From positions 13,769,001 through 13,833,000 of the forward strand of contig OX419758.1 in the NCBI GenBank assembly GCA_948567375.1: DNA of 64,000 bases, in the 5' to 3' direction. Positions 23,700 to 35,429 of this stretch are shown here, in pieces. The notes beneath the pieces were generated by a model. The model was not told the origin of the DNA, ran no database searches, and was given only the letters and a program-made list of their open reading frames with translations. The stretch's first letter is position 1, and each line of letters starts with the position of its first letter. Position numbers and translations under genes: made by a program. Source of the DNA: Lunularia cruciata. Lineage: Eukaryota; Streptophyta; Marchantiopsida; Lunulariales; Lunulariaceae.

Positions 23700-25000
23700 C
23701 AATTTATTATCAACAATATGATTTACATTTCAAAGCTACTATTATCCTTGTTGTCATGATTATGAGCATGTGGAATTTTTGGTTATTAGTGCAACTACAA
23801 TAAGGTGTATCAATATCATACAACATTGTCACAATGATTTTTAATTCCTCTAAGCTCTTTCCTACATGTGTTAATTCAAGAGTCATGAATTGGAACCTCT
23901 TAGCCTTGGAAGTTAGTTCCTTAAATCTAAGCTTCTTTGCTTCACTTTTAATCTTCTCTACATGCAATTCTTCTAGCTTTAACCTTGAATTTTTCAATTT
24001 CAACCTTCAATTTCTCTATGTCCACTTTCACTCAAAATTTCTCTATCACTATTTTGCTATTTTATGAGAATCAATTTCAACTAACTTGCATCTCTCACTT
24101 GCTTCTAGAGAATCTCTCTTTTGTACGCATTGCAAAATCTTGCAAAAAAAGAGGCAAGGGATGGTATTATCTTCAAATTGCAGGTGAGTTTTCTCTTCTT
24201 CCATCCTTCATTGTTCTTCCTACCTTCATCCTCATGCTCTCCATCTTTGTCTCCATCTTTGTCTCCTTGTCATTTGCTTTCAAAGCTCAAACACCATCTC
24301 CAACATCTGAATGGATACGGCTCTCATCTTCAAGTCCATGTGTGTTTTTGTCTTTCTAGATAGATAAAGGAATTGAATCTAGCACAAGGAATGTATAGAA
24401 AATGCTTGAGTGTTTCTTGACCTTGGAATGTCAACTTCCTCCTCCTTGGGTGTAACATTCTCATCCCATTCTCCCAATCTTTCAGATATTCACTTCATTG
24501 CCAATTCCCATACTTACAAGTATAGGTGGAGCCATGTTTGCTCTACATCCAAACATCATATCCATTCTTTGGAAGTGAGTGCAAAGATGATTTAACTAAG
24601 CATTTATTGTTTTGCAACCCATTTTCAATTCCTTCTTTGTGAGTCCTTCTCTTATGCGCTTGTCCTTCCAATCTAGAGTATCCTTGTATAATTTCATATA
24701 GCGTGCACACTTCTTGTATGATTTATCTCTTGTCACAGACTTGGAAACCCTTTTCTATGCCATACCAAATAAGTTGCCATGTAACTCAAAGTTGTGCTTT
24801 TCTAAAATAGTTTCTTGCAATTGCCCCCTATAATTTCTGCAAAATGCTCTAGATCTTCTAAATAATCTAGAATCTGCCCATAATGATGGGACATCATTTG
24901 ATACCTTTCTACCTCTAATTTATTTTGCTCCCAGCCAAAGAACTAGAGGAAAGGTAACCATTTTCTTAGCAGATCTTATAAATTGCCACCTTTGGGAGAT
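23700..25000 (-). pseudogene. Eroded coding region with coiled coil
   Basis: A minus-strand frame at 23710-24003 encodes Lys/Glu/Leu-rich helix text (LEELHVEKIKSEAKKLRFKEL). Further upstream on that strand, at 24600-24960, broken frames read VERYQMMSHHYGQIL and SYKKCARYMKLYKDTLDWKD. The combination of an N-terminal domain and a C-terminal coiled coil resembles DNA-binding accessory proteins of transposons, but I cannot assign it. Confidence 0.35.
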
Positions 25001-25199
25001 TTTCAAAGACTTGAATTGGGATTAAGGCAAGGACCTACATGGAACCAAGAACTGGAATTGGAGAGTGTGAATGGGTGAATGAGTGTCCTCCATGATTTCT
25101 ACTAGTGTAATTCCACAAACTACAATTCAACATGGAAATGGCCGACAGCGCTCATGTTTCAACTCTTGATGGCACTAGCTCCTCAAATTTCAATTTGAG

Positions 25200-27470
25200 G
25201 TGTCAATAACATGTAATGAAATCCAATTATCTCACTTTGGATTTATTAGTCAACATGGATGCGTGAATAATTGGGATTCTAAGAGGGAGAATCTTCAAAT
25301 ATCTCAAGTGTGTATGATGTGCATGTCCTTGTTCCGCGTAGCTCTTCTTATCACTCTAATTTTCCCTTGCACAATTTTTATCACTCTATTTTGTCAGTTT
25401 ATAATATAAGATATTTCAATTATTTTGACCAATTATTCCAATTATTTTGACCAATATCCTTCTTCCAATCCTATCTTACACACCAAGCGAACTCTATAAA
25501 TAAAACCAAGCCACTCATACCCCAATTTCATCACCCATACCAATTTTTAGTTCACATGTGGTATTTAGTTATTTAGTTATTGGCATTTTTGTGTTTGTTT
25601 TATGGGCACCTGGAAAAAATTGTATGGAAGTCAACCCTACCCTGTACCAATGTTTACTTTACAGGTAGTATTTAATATTGGCGCTTTTGTTTTCGTTTTA
25701 TGGGCCCGGAAAAGTTTTCACGGACTTCAAACCCTTCCCTACTCGTAGCGTTCTGTCATTCTTACTATCGGAACCCTCTATTATTTTACAATGCAGCTTC
25801 TCAAAATGTTGCATTCCAATCGTAGTTATAATATTGTCTGAAGTGGTAACGTTTTCCAGATTATGCACTTCGACCAAGTTGGAATGACAAGTCTAATTCT
25901 AATTTCTCTCCAAATCCTTTGCACTTGTACAACTTGCAGCTATCAAGAGTCGACTACAGTACTGTATAGTATGTGTGAGTGATTTTGGTCCGTATTATCA
26001 GTAAGTTCGTAAGAAGGATTCATAGACACGTCCATTGATCAAGTATCTTGTACAAACTTACGAACATCTGCAGATTTTCCACGGAGATCACGTGTAAATA
26101 TCCTCTCCGGGAGAAAGAAGAATCCATATCTAGAGAGACGATGAAGTGATTCACGGTACAGTTCAAAAGGGGCTATTTATGTGTGTAAGCAAGGTTACGA
26201 GACAAAGTATTGGAGTATGTTGGATGTGCTCAGCCGAAAAAGTTCAGATAAACTCATTTCATGTCTTGAGGGTTTCAGAGTTATTCGCGGATGTGCGTCA
26301 ACAGCTACGAGCGGTAGCAAATTCCTATAAACTTCTGACAGGAGCTTCGGCGTGTAATAACGTTGTCCGCAAAGCAGAGGTGAGTTTTTCTGAAACTCGT
26401 GAAAAACTAACGTGACGATAAAGGTATAATTCTGAGATTACACTGGTGCTAAACTCGGGGTATGTTCAAGAACATGTGATGATATCTAGTGGCAGATTTT
26501 ACAATGTGGATTGCGACGATGAGCCTGATCTGGATGAGAAGTTTGCTCTAGGTTACACGAAGTGCTCCGCGCAAACTCGTTGTAAACTCACGGGAGACTA
26601 GTTTTCGAGGTGTTTGTGAATTTTGTAGAACTCGCACTATAATGTCCACACACGTGTATTATGATACCCTTCACCGCGAGTTTAACGTCAGTTTTCCGAT
26701 TTTGCGGACAACGCTACTAAATACGATTTGTGTTAAACCGACTTTCATACGAAAAGATGTTAAAGCATCGGAACTCTTGATCTCGAGTTTCAATTGCCGA
26801 CGACGAGCTGACTTGCATGATCATGATTTGATATTTGATGAAGCTTTTATTGGGTTACTAACGAACGGCACTGAAACTCGCTTATACCTAGTGGGAAACG
26901 GGGCCGACCTTCAAACGTAATCTACGGATAACTCGTCTTCCTGATCAGTCGCTTCACCACTATCTTTCTCCTTCAAGTCGCTGTTAAAGCAGGAATTCAC
27001 TTCCTTGGTCCATAATAACGTATTACTGTGATAGACCTGTGCGATGCGAGGAGCTTACCGAATGGTCATCTGGCGAAGACGACTGCAATCTTCCGACAAA
27101 CCGCTGAAATTTACTTTCCTTGAACAAAGCTTCAAGGAGGATCAGGTGCCACATAAACCAAGCGAGAAGAGAATTTTAGAATCGACTACAACGCTAAATT
27201 CCATGTGGTAGTTAAGATACCGTGTTTACAACTAGCGAGACTAGGAGATCAAACCAGAGAGATGTTATGCCAGTCCTGGAGGATGCAAAGAAAAAGCGCA
27301 GTGTGAATTCTCAATGTTTGTCTACTCTCGAGAAGATGAGAGCCACTTGCGTAGACTCTTCTTATCATACATGTCTGTAACCAGTAGTCCGACATCGGAA
27401 TGAGTTTTTCGTGCCTGTGAAGTAAAAAATAAACACGTGAAGGAAAGTGAGAAGATACTCGTCTATAAAT
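25200..27470. other. Low-copy-looking DNA, no gene supported
   Basis: Composition shifts back towards the gene-island type at about 25650. An open frame at 26642-26920 (+) would encode 92 aa but resembles nothing I know and has no homopolymer, domain or codon signal to support it. The region downstream of the repair gene, 27000-27690, presumably includes its 3' UTR. Confidence 0.4.
26393..26934. repeat. Cluster of AACTCG / CGAGTT motifs
   Basis: The pentamer ACTCG or its complement occurs about nine times in 540 bp (near 26397, 26454, 26576, 26631, 26675, 26785, 26876, 26931 and others), mostly as AAACTCG or GAACTCG. Chance would give about one. No periodicity is evident. Confidence 0.5.
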
Positions 27471-27697
27471 CTAACTAATTAAGGGTTGCAGACAGCAACC
27501 CAACCTGAACGACAGATCCCGAAGAAAACCAGGGAATGTTAGAAGATAAAAACAAAACCCTACTGATGAATGAGTGAGCGGAAACTCCTAATAATCTATG
27601 TTGCCTCCTTATATGAAGGGAACTGCCCGCCAATCCGTAATCAAGGGTCCTCCCCACTGGGTTCTATTGTACAAATTGAAGATCTTTTGATCCCTCA

Positions 27698-30367
27698 TTA
27701 AAGGTCGAAGTTGTATAGATCGAGAAGAGAAGGTAGAGGAGCAGGAATTGGCACACGCAGTGATCTATACAGCTTTCGAGTGCTCTCCTCCAAGACAGCC
27801 ACACCTCCACTCCGTTTCTTCCTACAGGAGATGATATGCCCGGCAGTCCCTAACGTTGTGAGTTCTGTTTCCACACCCGACTGGTCTACACAGTCCGTGC
27901 CCTCACGAAGATGGGGATAATATGTGCAAGAAGATCGTTCAGATCTCTCCCGTAATATGGTTCCTGTTTGGTCTGGTTTATCAACCGGAAATGCAGATGT
28001 CACCTCAGCTCCATCTACCACATCTACATGATCAAGTTTAGGATGTGGAGACTTTCCCTCTACCTTGGACTGGTTTGCAGTGCCATCGCCACCCTCATTG
28101 GAGTAATAGAGATCTGTCGATTGAGAATCAAAGAACTCCACATCTTCATCAGAATCAGCAGAAGAGAATGACATAGGTGGTGAAGATGGAATGCGGTATC
28201 TCGCCGAGCCAAACAATTGAACAACATTATTCAAGGAGCCTCCTCCACAATCTCCTTCTAAGTTGGAAAGAAGTCTTTTGCTTGGGCTGCTGCTCGTACG
28301 TGACCTCGGAAAGAACACTTGCGATCCGCCCTCATACAGTGTTCCATCTGTGGCTTTTCTACCTGAGCTGGTTGTTGCCTCCTGAGAAAGATTTGGGGTT
28401 GCAACCTTGGGCAAGTCAACCTCATCTATTTGGTACAGCCCACGTCTGTCAGACATGACTTCTCTGGAGTGACAGTGAGGAGTGGTAGAAATGACCTCCT
28501 TGGGCCAAAGTGTTTCCAAAGCCCTCTCCAGCTCCGATCGGGAGGAGTGCATGGAATAACATACGTGCCATATCCCATATTGGTCTTTCTCGGCTGCTTT
28601 TGGTGCAGGGCAAGTACGAAACCTTTGAGCCGTAGGTCTCTTCAGAGCAACCCCCGGAATCATTCCACATATTGCATCTTCCAATCTTTCTTCTAAAGTA
28701 TACCACTGAGCAGAAGGGCGGATAAACAGAGGTTCTTCCTGTTTCAATCGATGAGCCTGCATGAACTTGATCTTTGCTCTCTCGTAAAGCTTGGGAAATG
28801 CTTTACAGATCTGTCGAGTTTTCAAAGAAGTTAGAAAACCACTTGACCGACCCTTCTTCACCTTCTACTTGATCATCTAGAAAGGAAAAGTTACGTTATT
28901 TTCTCTCAGATTCTACAGTATGTTTCTCTGAGATTACTGTGACTCACATGAAATCTAGTCGATTGAGGATCCTCTGTTAAGAGCTCAGGTATAACCAGCG
29001 CCATGTCTGCATAATATTCAGGCTGAAGGTCCTTGTCCACATAGATCTTTGATCTAAAGTACGTAACCAGATTGCTGAGTAACCCTTCATGACCAAGCAT
29101 GTCACAGGCCAAATAAACTGTAGGTGCCTTAGGATGATTCAATATGCACTGCTGCACCTGCTCGTACAAGCGAACCAGTGTAAATGAGTAGATATTATCC
29201 ATGTAAGTACAGCTCAACCTCCATAGCTAGACCGGGAAAATAAAACTGACCGTGTTACACTGCAATGCCTTAACTAGTGAGTACTCAAAGTAACTATGCA
29301 ACTAGGTCGTCAATAATGTGCAATGGAAATATGTGTCGAGGACGAACGTACTTGATAAAAGGCTTCTTCCTTTGAGGGCATGCGCATACGCTCTTTCCCG
29401 AACGTGCAATCCAGGAAGACGCAATCAAGGACGCATTGCTGAGTCTTGTATTTACCCATCACATTCTTTAGGCAATCATCTGTTAAGCGACAGTCTCCTG
29501 TATGTAGTACATTCCCAAAGCTGCCCTCAAAAAGGAGCATCACAGCTCCTGCAGAGCACAAATCATAACAAGCACACAGAAAGTTAGAATCTCCGGGGTG
29601 TCAACACTACGTTCTCGGAACTAACGTTAACGATATGTTTAAAAGGAACTCAAGACAACTCGAGAAGAGTTGAATACCTGGACAGTGATTCGCATCAAAA
29701 GCCGTGACAGTGAATGACTCCTCAGGAAATGACTCCTCGCCATCTGACTCATCGTCATCTTCAACCATCTTGGTGGCCCCAATTTCGAGAATAAGAAACT
29801 GAACCGACTTCAGCTGAGAAAGCGCATTCGTTTGCTAGATAAGTATACAACAAAATCAAACTAGGAGGCAAGAAATCCATCTACGAAGACCAAATATGAT
29901 AAAGCCGCTGAATTACAACCATCAAAAATTAGTACTGAAAGGAAGTAGACGAAATTTACTCAACTGCTTTTTTCGACCAGAGTGTTGGAGATAAGCTTCA
30001 AGAGTCTACTAGAGAGGAGGAGAGAAGCCGTACTACATGACATGACAAGCTAATTGTGTCTTGACCATCAAAAAAACTTGCGACTGGACCTGAAACCTTG
30101 ACCTCGCGTTCTATGAAAGAGCCGTAAAATATAAAATCAAGACTGAGAACCGCCGATGTATATGAAGCAGTATGTTACCTCTGGGAAACGCCGCAATAAA
30201 AGTAGTCGAGTTATTTCAGTGCAATAAATGCGACGTCCATCGAAGGACTTAATTCCGGCGGTGTGGTCACTGTGTGCGTGTGTTAAGAAGTGATGTTTCT
30301 TCCTCTTGGACTGAGAAGACCATGTATCCACAGAAAACCGATACTTATCCTTCACCTCTACAGGCAT
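27698..30367 (-). CDS. DNA-repair metallo-beta-lactamase (SNM1/Artemis-like, beta-CASP)
   Basis: Five exons (30367-30179, 29813-29678, 29548-29352, 29157-28948, about 28864-27698) give about 632 aa. The family are zinc-dependent nucleases acting on DNA ends, hairpins and cross-links in the nucleus. THAHSDH at 29-35 is the HxHxDH zinc motif, DANHCPG at 103-109 gives the next His, and HTGDCR holds Asp127. The DRMBL region contains VYLACDMLGHEGLL, then FIRPSAQWY, and VCYSMHSS at 346-353 with His350, the beta-CASP His. An acidic insertion (MVEDDDESDGEESF) lies just before DANHCPG. Residues from about 400 to 632 are Ser/Asp/Glu-rich, probably disordered, and longer than in compact plant homologues. 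The last exon acceptor may be the TAG before 28864 or the AAG before 28861, both in frame. The ortholog group within SNM1 proteins is not resolved. Confidence 0.9.
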
Positions 30368-31738
30368 TGATCAAGACTGTGTGCAACTACTGCCTTGTGC
30401 AAAAAGTTAAGAGGTTGAGCTTGTTTATCCCCTTTACACACTTCTCAACCCAGTGATGCCGCATGTTAGTGGTGCGTTGATAACTGATGTTTCCTGTGTA
30501 GGCCGGCGACCTTTGAGTTATCTGCATAAACGTTGAGCTGCTGAATTGATGAGTTTCAATGAAACCAGGACGCTGAAGTACGGATTCTAAGCACTCCGGC
30601 AAATTCTTTGAATCTGTGTGATGATAGCTACACTGGAATGAAGTTCCTCACCAAATTGTAACTACCAATTTCGTGAGGCTAGTCTGCAATTGGCATTAAC
30701 GCAGGATCACTAGTATCGAGACAGAAATGTCCAACGTTTGGCAGGTTTCATTGCTGGACCTAGGAGGAAAAACTGCTCTGAATGATAGAGGAAGTGATGA
30801 GCGTTTCCTGTCTTCTGGACTTTCGTGCATCTACAGTAAGAGGCATAACCCCCACAGATCAATAGCAATTCTTTGTGAAGGAGGATTCTGAGAAGTTCTA
30901 TGGGCTAGGAGCTCAAAATTAAAAGAAGGTAGGAAATCCAGGCACTGACATTGAGCAATTTTCCATGGATGTACTAGTAATGGACAGTGATAAACGGAAT
31001 TTCGTGATGAGCGATTTTTTCACTAGATTTTCGATCGCAACAAGAAGAATGTATGAATCAGCCGCCTGCAGTCGCTGGATTGACACATCTGACGCTTACA
31101 AACGCCCCAACACAAAAGCGATAACATTACGGGAATCCTCGCCCTGAGGAAGCATTGAGACCTGCACCAAACCGGATGAATCCCCGCCGGAGTAGTGCGC
31201 GTTGGAGAGACCTGTAAGTGGACCACAATACAGAAAACCTCCGGCCGCGTGCAGTGCCGAAAAGGGGCAATCTACAACAAAGTTGACACTGACTCTGACA
31301 TGTATTACTGACGATGAAATGATCGATCGGCAAAGTGTCATTGCTGGTTAGTGGGACTGTGTACGGAGGATGTGGAGAAACCACGAAGCTTGAACGCGAA
31401 GCTACCTCGATGGCAAGAGACAAGTTTAAATTCAAACCGACCTCGGCGGTAACTTCCTGACCATGTTAGTTCATCGACCACGGTGTCGAAAGTACAGTAG
31501 TTCGCAATGCCTTTCTGCTGTTTCTGCTGTACCCCGTAGCTCTGCAGTATCCCTGCAGTACGTTCGTTTGATTAAACCCGTCAAACAAACGTGGTCGGTA
31601 AGAAGCATCACTGGGGTCCAAGTTTGAGGTAATAAAAATGCGCACCGGTGTTGCCTTCCTTGTCTTCTATTTACTGTATTCAACGATAGAATTACATAGT
31701 TCATTTCAGAAAAACTGCATTTGCTCAACACATTATTG
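30368..31738. other. Upstream flank of the repair gene
   Basis: Expected to hold the promoter and 5' UTR of the metallo-beta-lactamase gene. Overlapping open frames on the minus strand at 31023-31435 match nothing recognisable. Composition changes abruptly at about 31740. Confidence 0.4.
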
Positions 31739-33065
31739 TTAGTGAAATGGGTAAGTTTTACTTTGAATTTAGTAGTTTGGTTGTGATTTTATCATGAATC
31801 AATACATTTGGGTTATTTAAATTCTGGAGATTATTAACATTTTTTTTCGTTTAGTTCTTAGTTGATGACTTGAGTATAAGCTAATGTGGTTCATTTTAAA
31901 GAATTTCATACGCGTAATAAAATTTTATTACTGCAATAGAGATACGAGGAAATGTGAAAATAATAGCTTGGTTATGATAATATGAACATCATTTGAAAAT
32001 GGAATTTTATTTTATTATATTCTGTGATGCTCTTGCTTCAAGTTTATCCTAATGAAAGTTACTAATTAAAGTTCAAGAAGAAAAGGTTGAAGCCTTATAT
32101 TCAAAATTGCCTTTTAAATATAGTATATCAAGAAAAATGATTCAAAGTAAAAGATAATATACACTCTATGAATAAAACTTGAATGATTATTCATGTATAT
32201 TCATTCATTCATTCATTTAAATGATCATTCATTCATATCATACTTATAATTGACCTTTTTACTGCACTAAAATCCACTATCTAAAGACGAGCTTCCATTG
32301 AATCACAATATTGGCATCTTCTAATGAGATACAGAGTAATCATGAGTATCGTGTACTTATGCATATTGAAAATTTTATCCTTTGTTCAAACTCTAGAATA
32401 ATATCTTCATTTTTGCATTTTTTGCAATTCGTTCTACCCTTTTCTTTTCTTTAAGAATAGTAACAATAAATTGTATTTTCTTTAAACGTATTGATAAGAT
32501 CCATAAGATCATCATATTTTTATGCCTATAAACAACCAATCAAACATAAAAATATTAAAAAATCAATAACTAAGATCATTAGTCATAAATTTAACTATTA
32601 TTGATAAATTTAGATGGAATCATAATACAAAAACTCATGATAAAATCAAACTATAAACTTTAAATACCCCAAAGCATAATACAAAAAAATCATGAAAAAA
32701 CCATAAAAATAAACACTATATATACAAATCATAACACAATCACACTCATAACAAAATCATAATATAAAGTAGAAATAAATCAAATCATAATATAATCACA
32801 CTCATGATAAAAATAATTTATTTCAATTTAAAAAAATTTATAACACAATAAACTCATAAAAATATCATATAAACTAAATGTAAAACCCTAATAATCTGAT
32901 GAATGATAGAATGGTAATATCAACCATATATTTACCAAGCATAATATAACATAACTCATGAGAAATTTATAATATACAAAAAATACATCAAAATTATAAT
33001 GTCATATAAAATAAGGGAAATATTAAATAAACATCAAAATAGCATTTAGTAAAAATCACCCATCA

Positions 33066-33079
33066 TTTAGGGTTTAGGG
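33066..33079 (+). repeat. Two telomere-type TTTAGGG units
   Basis: TTTAGGGTTTAGGG stands alone in the AT-rich tract, directly beside the fold-back element. It fits the plant telomere repeat or a telo-box, but two units can arise by chance. Confidence 0.6.
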
Positions 33080-33303
33080 TTGCTTGTAGTACCTAATTGC
33101 AAACAAGTTGCACAATTGTGCTTGGTCTATAGTTGTAGAATCCACCCGCTCGCTCTGCCAAGAGGATGACCTATTGGATAACTTATGTAGTGATCGGTTT
33201 TGAACATGACAATCAGATTGGCCGTGGTCTGCACCATTGTGTACTTTGCCACTAGACCATGCATAATTGCAAATTGTTTGCAATGAGATACTAGAAACAA
33301 TCA
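33079..33303. mobile_element. Small fold-back element (MITE-like)
   Basis: About 45-bp imperfect terminal inverted repeats: 33087-33132 begins TAGTACC..ATTGCAAACAA, and 33252-33293 reads as TAGTATC..ATTGCAAACAA on the other strand. They enclose a GC-richer centre, in sharp contrast to the AT-rich surroundings. No transposase, and no clear target duplication. Confidence 0.65.
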
Positions 33304-33619
33304 TTGAATGATATACATAAAACTATAATTTTGTATATATTTTTAGCTTAATACAGTTTTGATATTCATTTAAGATTTCATAAAGTAATAAGATCATAAC
33401 ATATACTAAAACTTTACCAATCATAGTACTATAAAATTTATGAAATTTTCTAATATAAACAAAAAAGATACATCAAAGCATTACAATATAAAGAATCATA
33501 ATGTAATGAACTCATTTTATAGTAAGAACAAGCCACATTAGAGTTATAATTTGAATAAAACTGTAAATTATAACTAAAAAATTAATATAATCAAAACATA
33601 TTTTATATTCCTTGGAAAA

Positions 33620-34750
33620 GATGAGAAAGTAGACTTGGAGGTAGTTCTTTATGTATAGTTTATACATTGCATTGTTATATGTTTCTTCTTTGTAATATTA
33701 TTAAGCTATAAAAATAAGCTAAATATAGCAAAAAGGAAGGTAAAACTAGCAAACATATAAGAATTCTAAGAATTTTCTAAAAGCATCTAAGAAATTCTTT
33801 TGTAGAATGTTCTAAAAGTATCCATGAAACTTCTAGATGAGAAGTGTGGTGCTCTTATTTCTCAAAATTTGCTTCTATTGATCATCTCAAGCTTAAGTGC
33901 TAAAGAGAACAACAAAGAATGATAAGATTATTGGGAGAAGTGCCTCAAAGGAGAGGTACTCGGAGGAGGGACCTTGGCAAGCTAGATTGGGAGAAGTACT
34001 TGGAGTGATGTAGGATAATCTTGAGTGTTGAAAGGAAGAATTAAGTTGGAGGTCACGTGAGCTCCATGGCCAAGTATCTGGGTGGCAAGCAAAGCTATGT
34101 TATACATGAGATGAGAAGCACTCATAGAGATGCAAAATGACCTTGAGTGCCTAAGGATGGAATAATACTTGGACTGTTGGGAGATCATTTGGAGTGCTTG
34201 CAAGAGTTGAAGCACTCGGAGTGCCAATAGGTGAGGCGTATGGGCCCAAGTGCCACCATGCAATCAGAAGAATGTGCAACCTCCATTTGAACTGGCTGCC
34301 AATGGCAATTACCCCCAACGACACTTGCTACCAAGGGCTATTACCTGCAAGATAACCGTTGGTACTTAGTGAACAAATGTGGCATGAGAGAAAGTGGTTG
34401 GTGAATACATTTTTGAGCATGTGGGAGAGTGACTTTACCTAAGTGCAACATGCAAGACCTTCGCCTATGTAATAGTAAGTGCCTACCTGCTCTATAACCA
34501 CATGAGTGCTGAAGAATGACCAGGACCTAAGCGTGTAAATTGAAGTGCCCGACCTGTAGTGGCACTTTTTGCAATCCAACTTGTCTTCTTAGCTGATTGA
34601 GTAGTGACTTGAAACTTCTATGAAATAGTGAGTGCTTAGAGTTGTTTTGAGAGTGGCACTGAGTGCAATCTTAGGTACTCAACATGAAGAGAAGTACTCG
34701 GTGTAGTACAACGTTAGCTCATAACATCCTTTGTGCGCAGGAATCATGGT
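33620..34750. other. Decayed repeats, no gene
   Basis: Stretches near 33700-33840 weakly resemble the start of A-family LTRs (AGAATT..TTCTAAAAGCATCTAAGAA). From 33960 to 34740 the text repeats GAGTGC, GTACTTGG and AGTGCC motifs, as does 37600-37810, so these may be flanking parts of the element at 35430-37600. Confidence 0.35.
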
Positions 34751-34753
34751 AGC

Positions 34754-35270
34754 CTCCAATACCATTAGTTAGACAGATTATCTAGAGGTGGAAATTGGCT
34801 AGGTAAAATCTTTAGGGGTGTCACCAAAAGAATTTCCACAAATATGGTAGAGGTCTGAAACACCCAAAAAAATTTAGAGCCAATTCTAGAGGCTTAAAAA
34901 ATGAATAAGGCCTAAAAATTATAATTTTTCCCCCTTTTGAGGAAAAGGCATTGCTATCTTCCCCCTAGTTTGTCTCATCAAGAGCTTTCCTATGGTACCT
35001 CACCCATGATGTGCTTAGCTTCTTATTAAAAGATCCCTTTGATCAAACTTGTTTGACCAACCAAATAAGACAAAGATCAACATGTCACCAATCCATGCAG
35101 CTAATCTAAGGGTGGAGCTTGATGAAATGTCATCAATCCATGTATTTGATCCAAGGATGTAGCTCCCTTTGAGTGTATCATCTTTGTTATATAATAACGA
35201 CAAGTTGCTCCTTTGAGACATTGGAGTATTGAGCATGAAACCTTGTGTTCTTTGTTCTTGGAACATTACA
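34754..35270 (+). repeat. Decayed B-family LTR
   Basis: Aligns by eye over its length with the LTRs of element B: GGTGTCACCAAAAGA, TTTAGAGCCAATT, AAGAGCTTTCC, ATGGTACCTCACCCATG, CTATATAATAA-like TATA region and an end in TTACA. No matching internal region follows directly, so it is a solo or orphan LTR. The left edge is approximate. Confidence 0.8.
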
Positions 35271-35429
35271 TAATCACTCTTAAAACATATAAGAAGGCTC
35301 TTGAGTCCATCGTTAGATCCCTTGTTGCAAACAAATGAGTTGTTTACTACAAAGTGGATGTCATTCAAAGTAAGCACTTAGGATTCCTACTTTGGAATTA
35401 AGGTTATCAGACTTCCATAGGATTCACAA

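Larger units (their letters stand above)
31739..33620. repeat. Very AT-rich tract with loose repeats
   Basis: Almost entirely A and T with recurring strings such as AATCATAATA, ACTCATGA, ATAATACAAAAA and CATAACAAAATCATAA, densest at 32500-33060 and 33300-33600. No gene. Its boundary with the gene island is sharp. It could be a matrix-attachment-like region, an eroded satellite or heavily deaminated repeats. Confidence 0.75.

Noticed and set aside
26642-26920. 92-codon open frame as a gene
   Set aside because: No recognisable domain, no splice-compatible partner exons, and length within chance expectation for this composition.
33074-33304. 76-codon minus-strand frame as a gene
   Set aside because: It coincides almost exactly with the fold-back element, and its ends are the inverted repeats.
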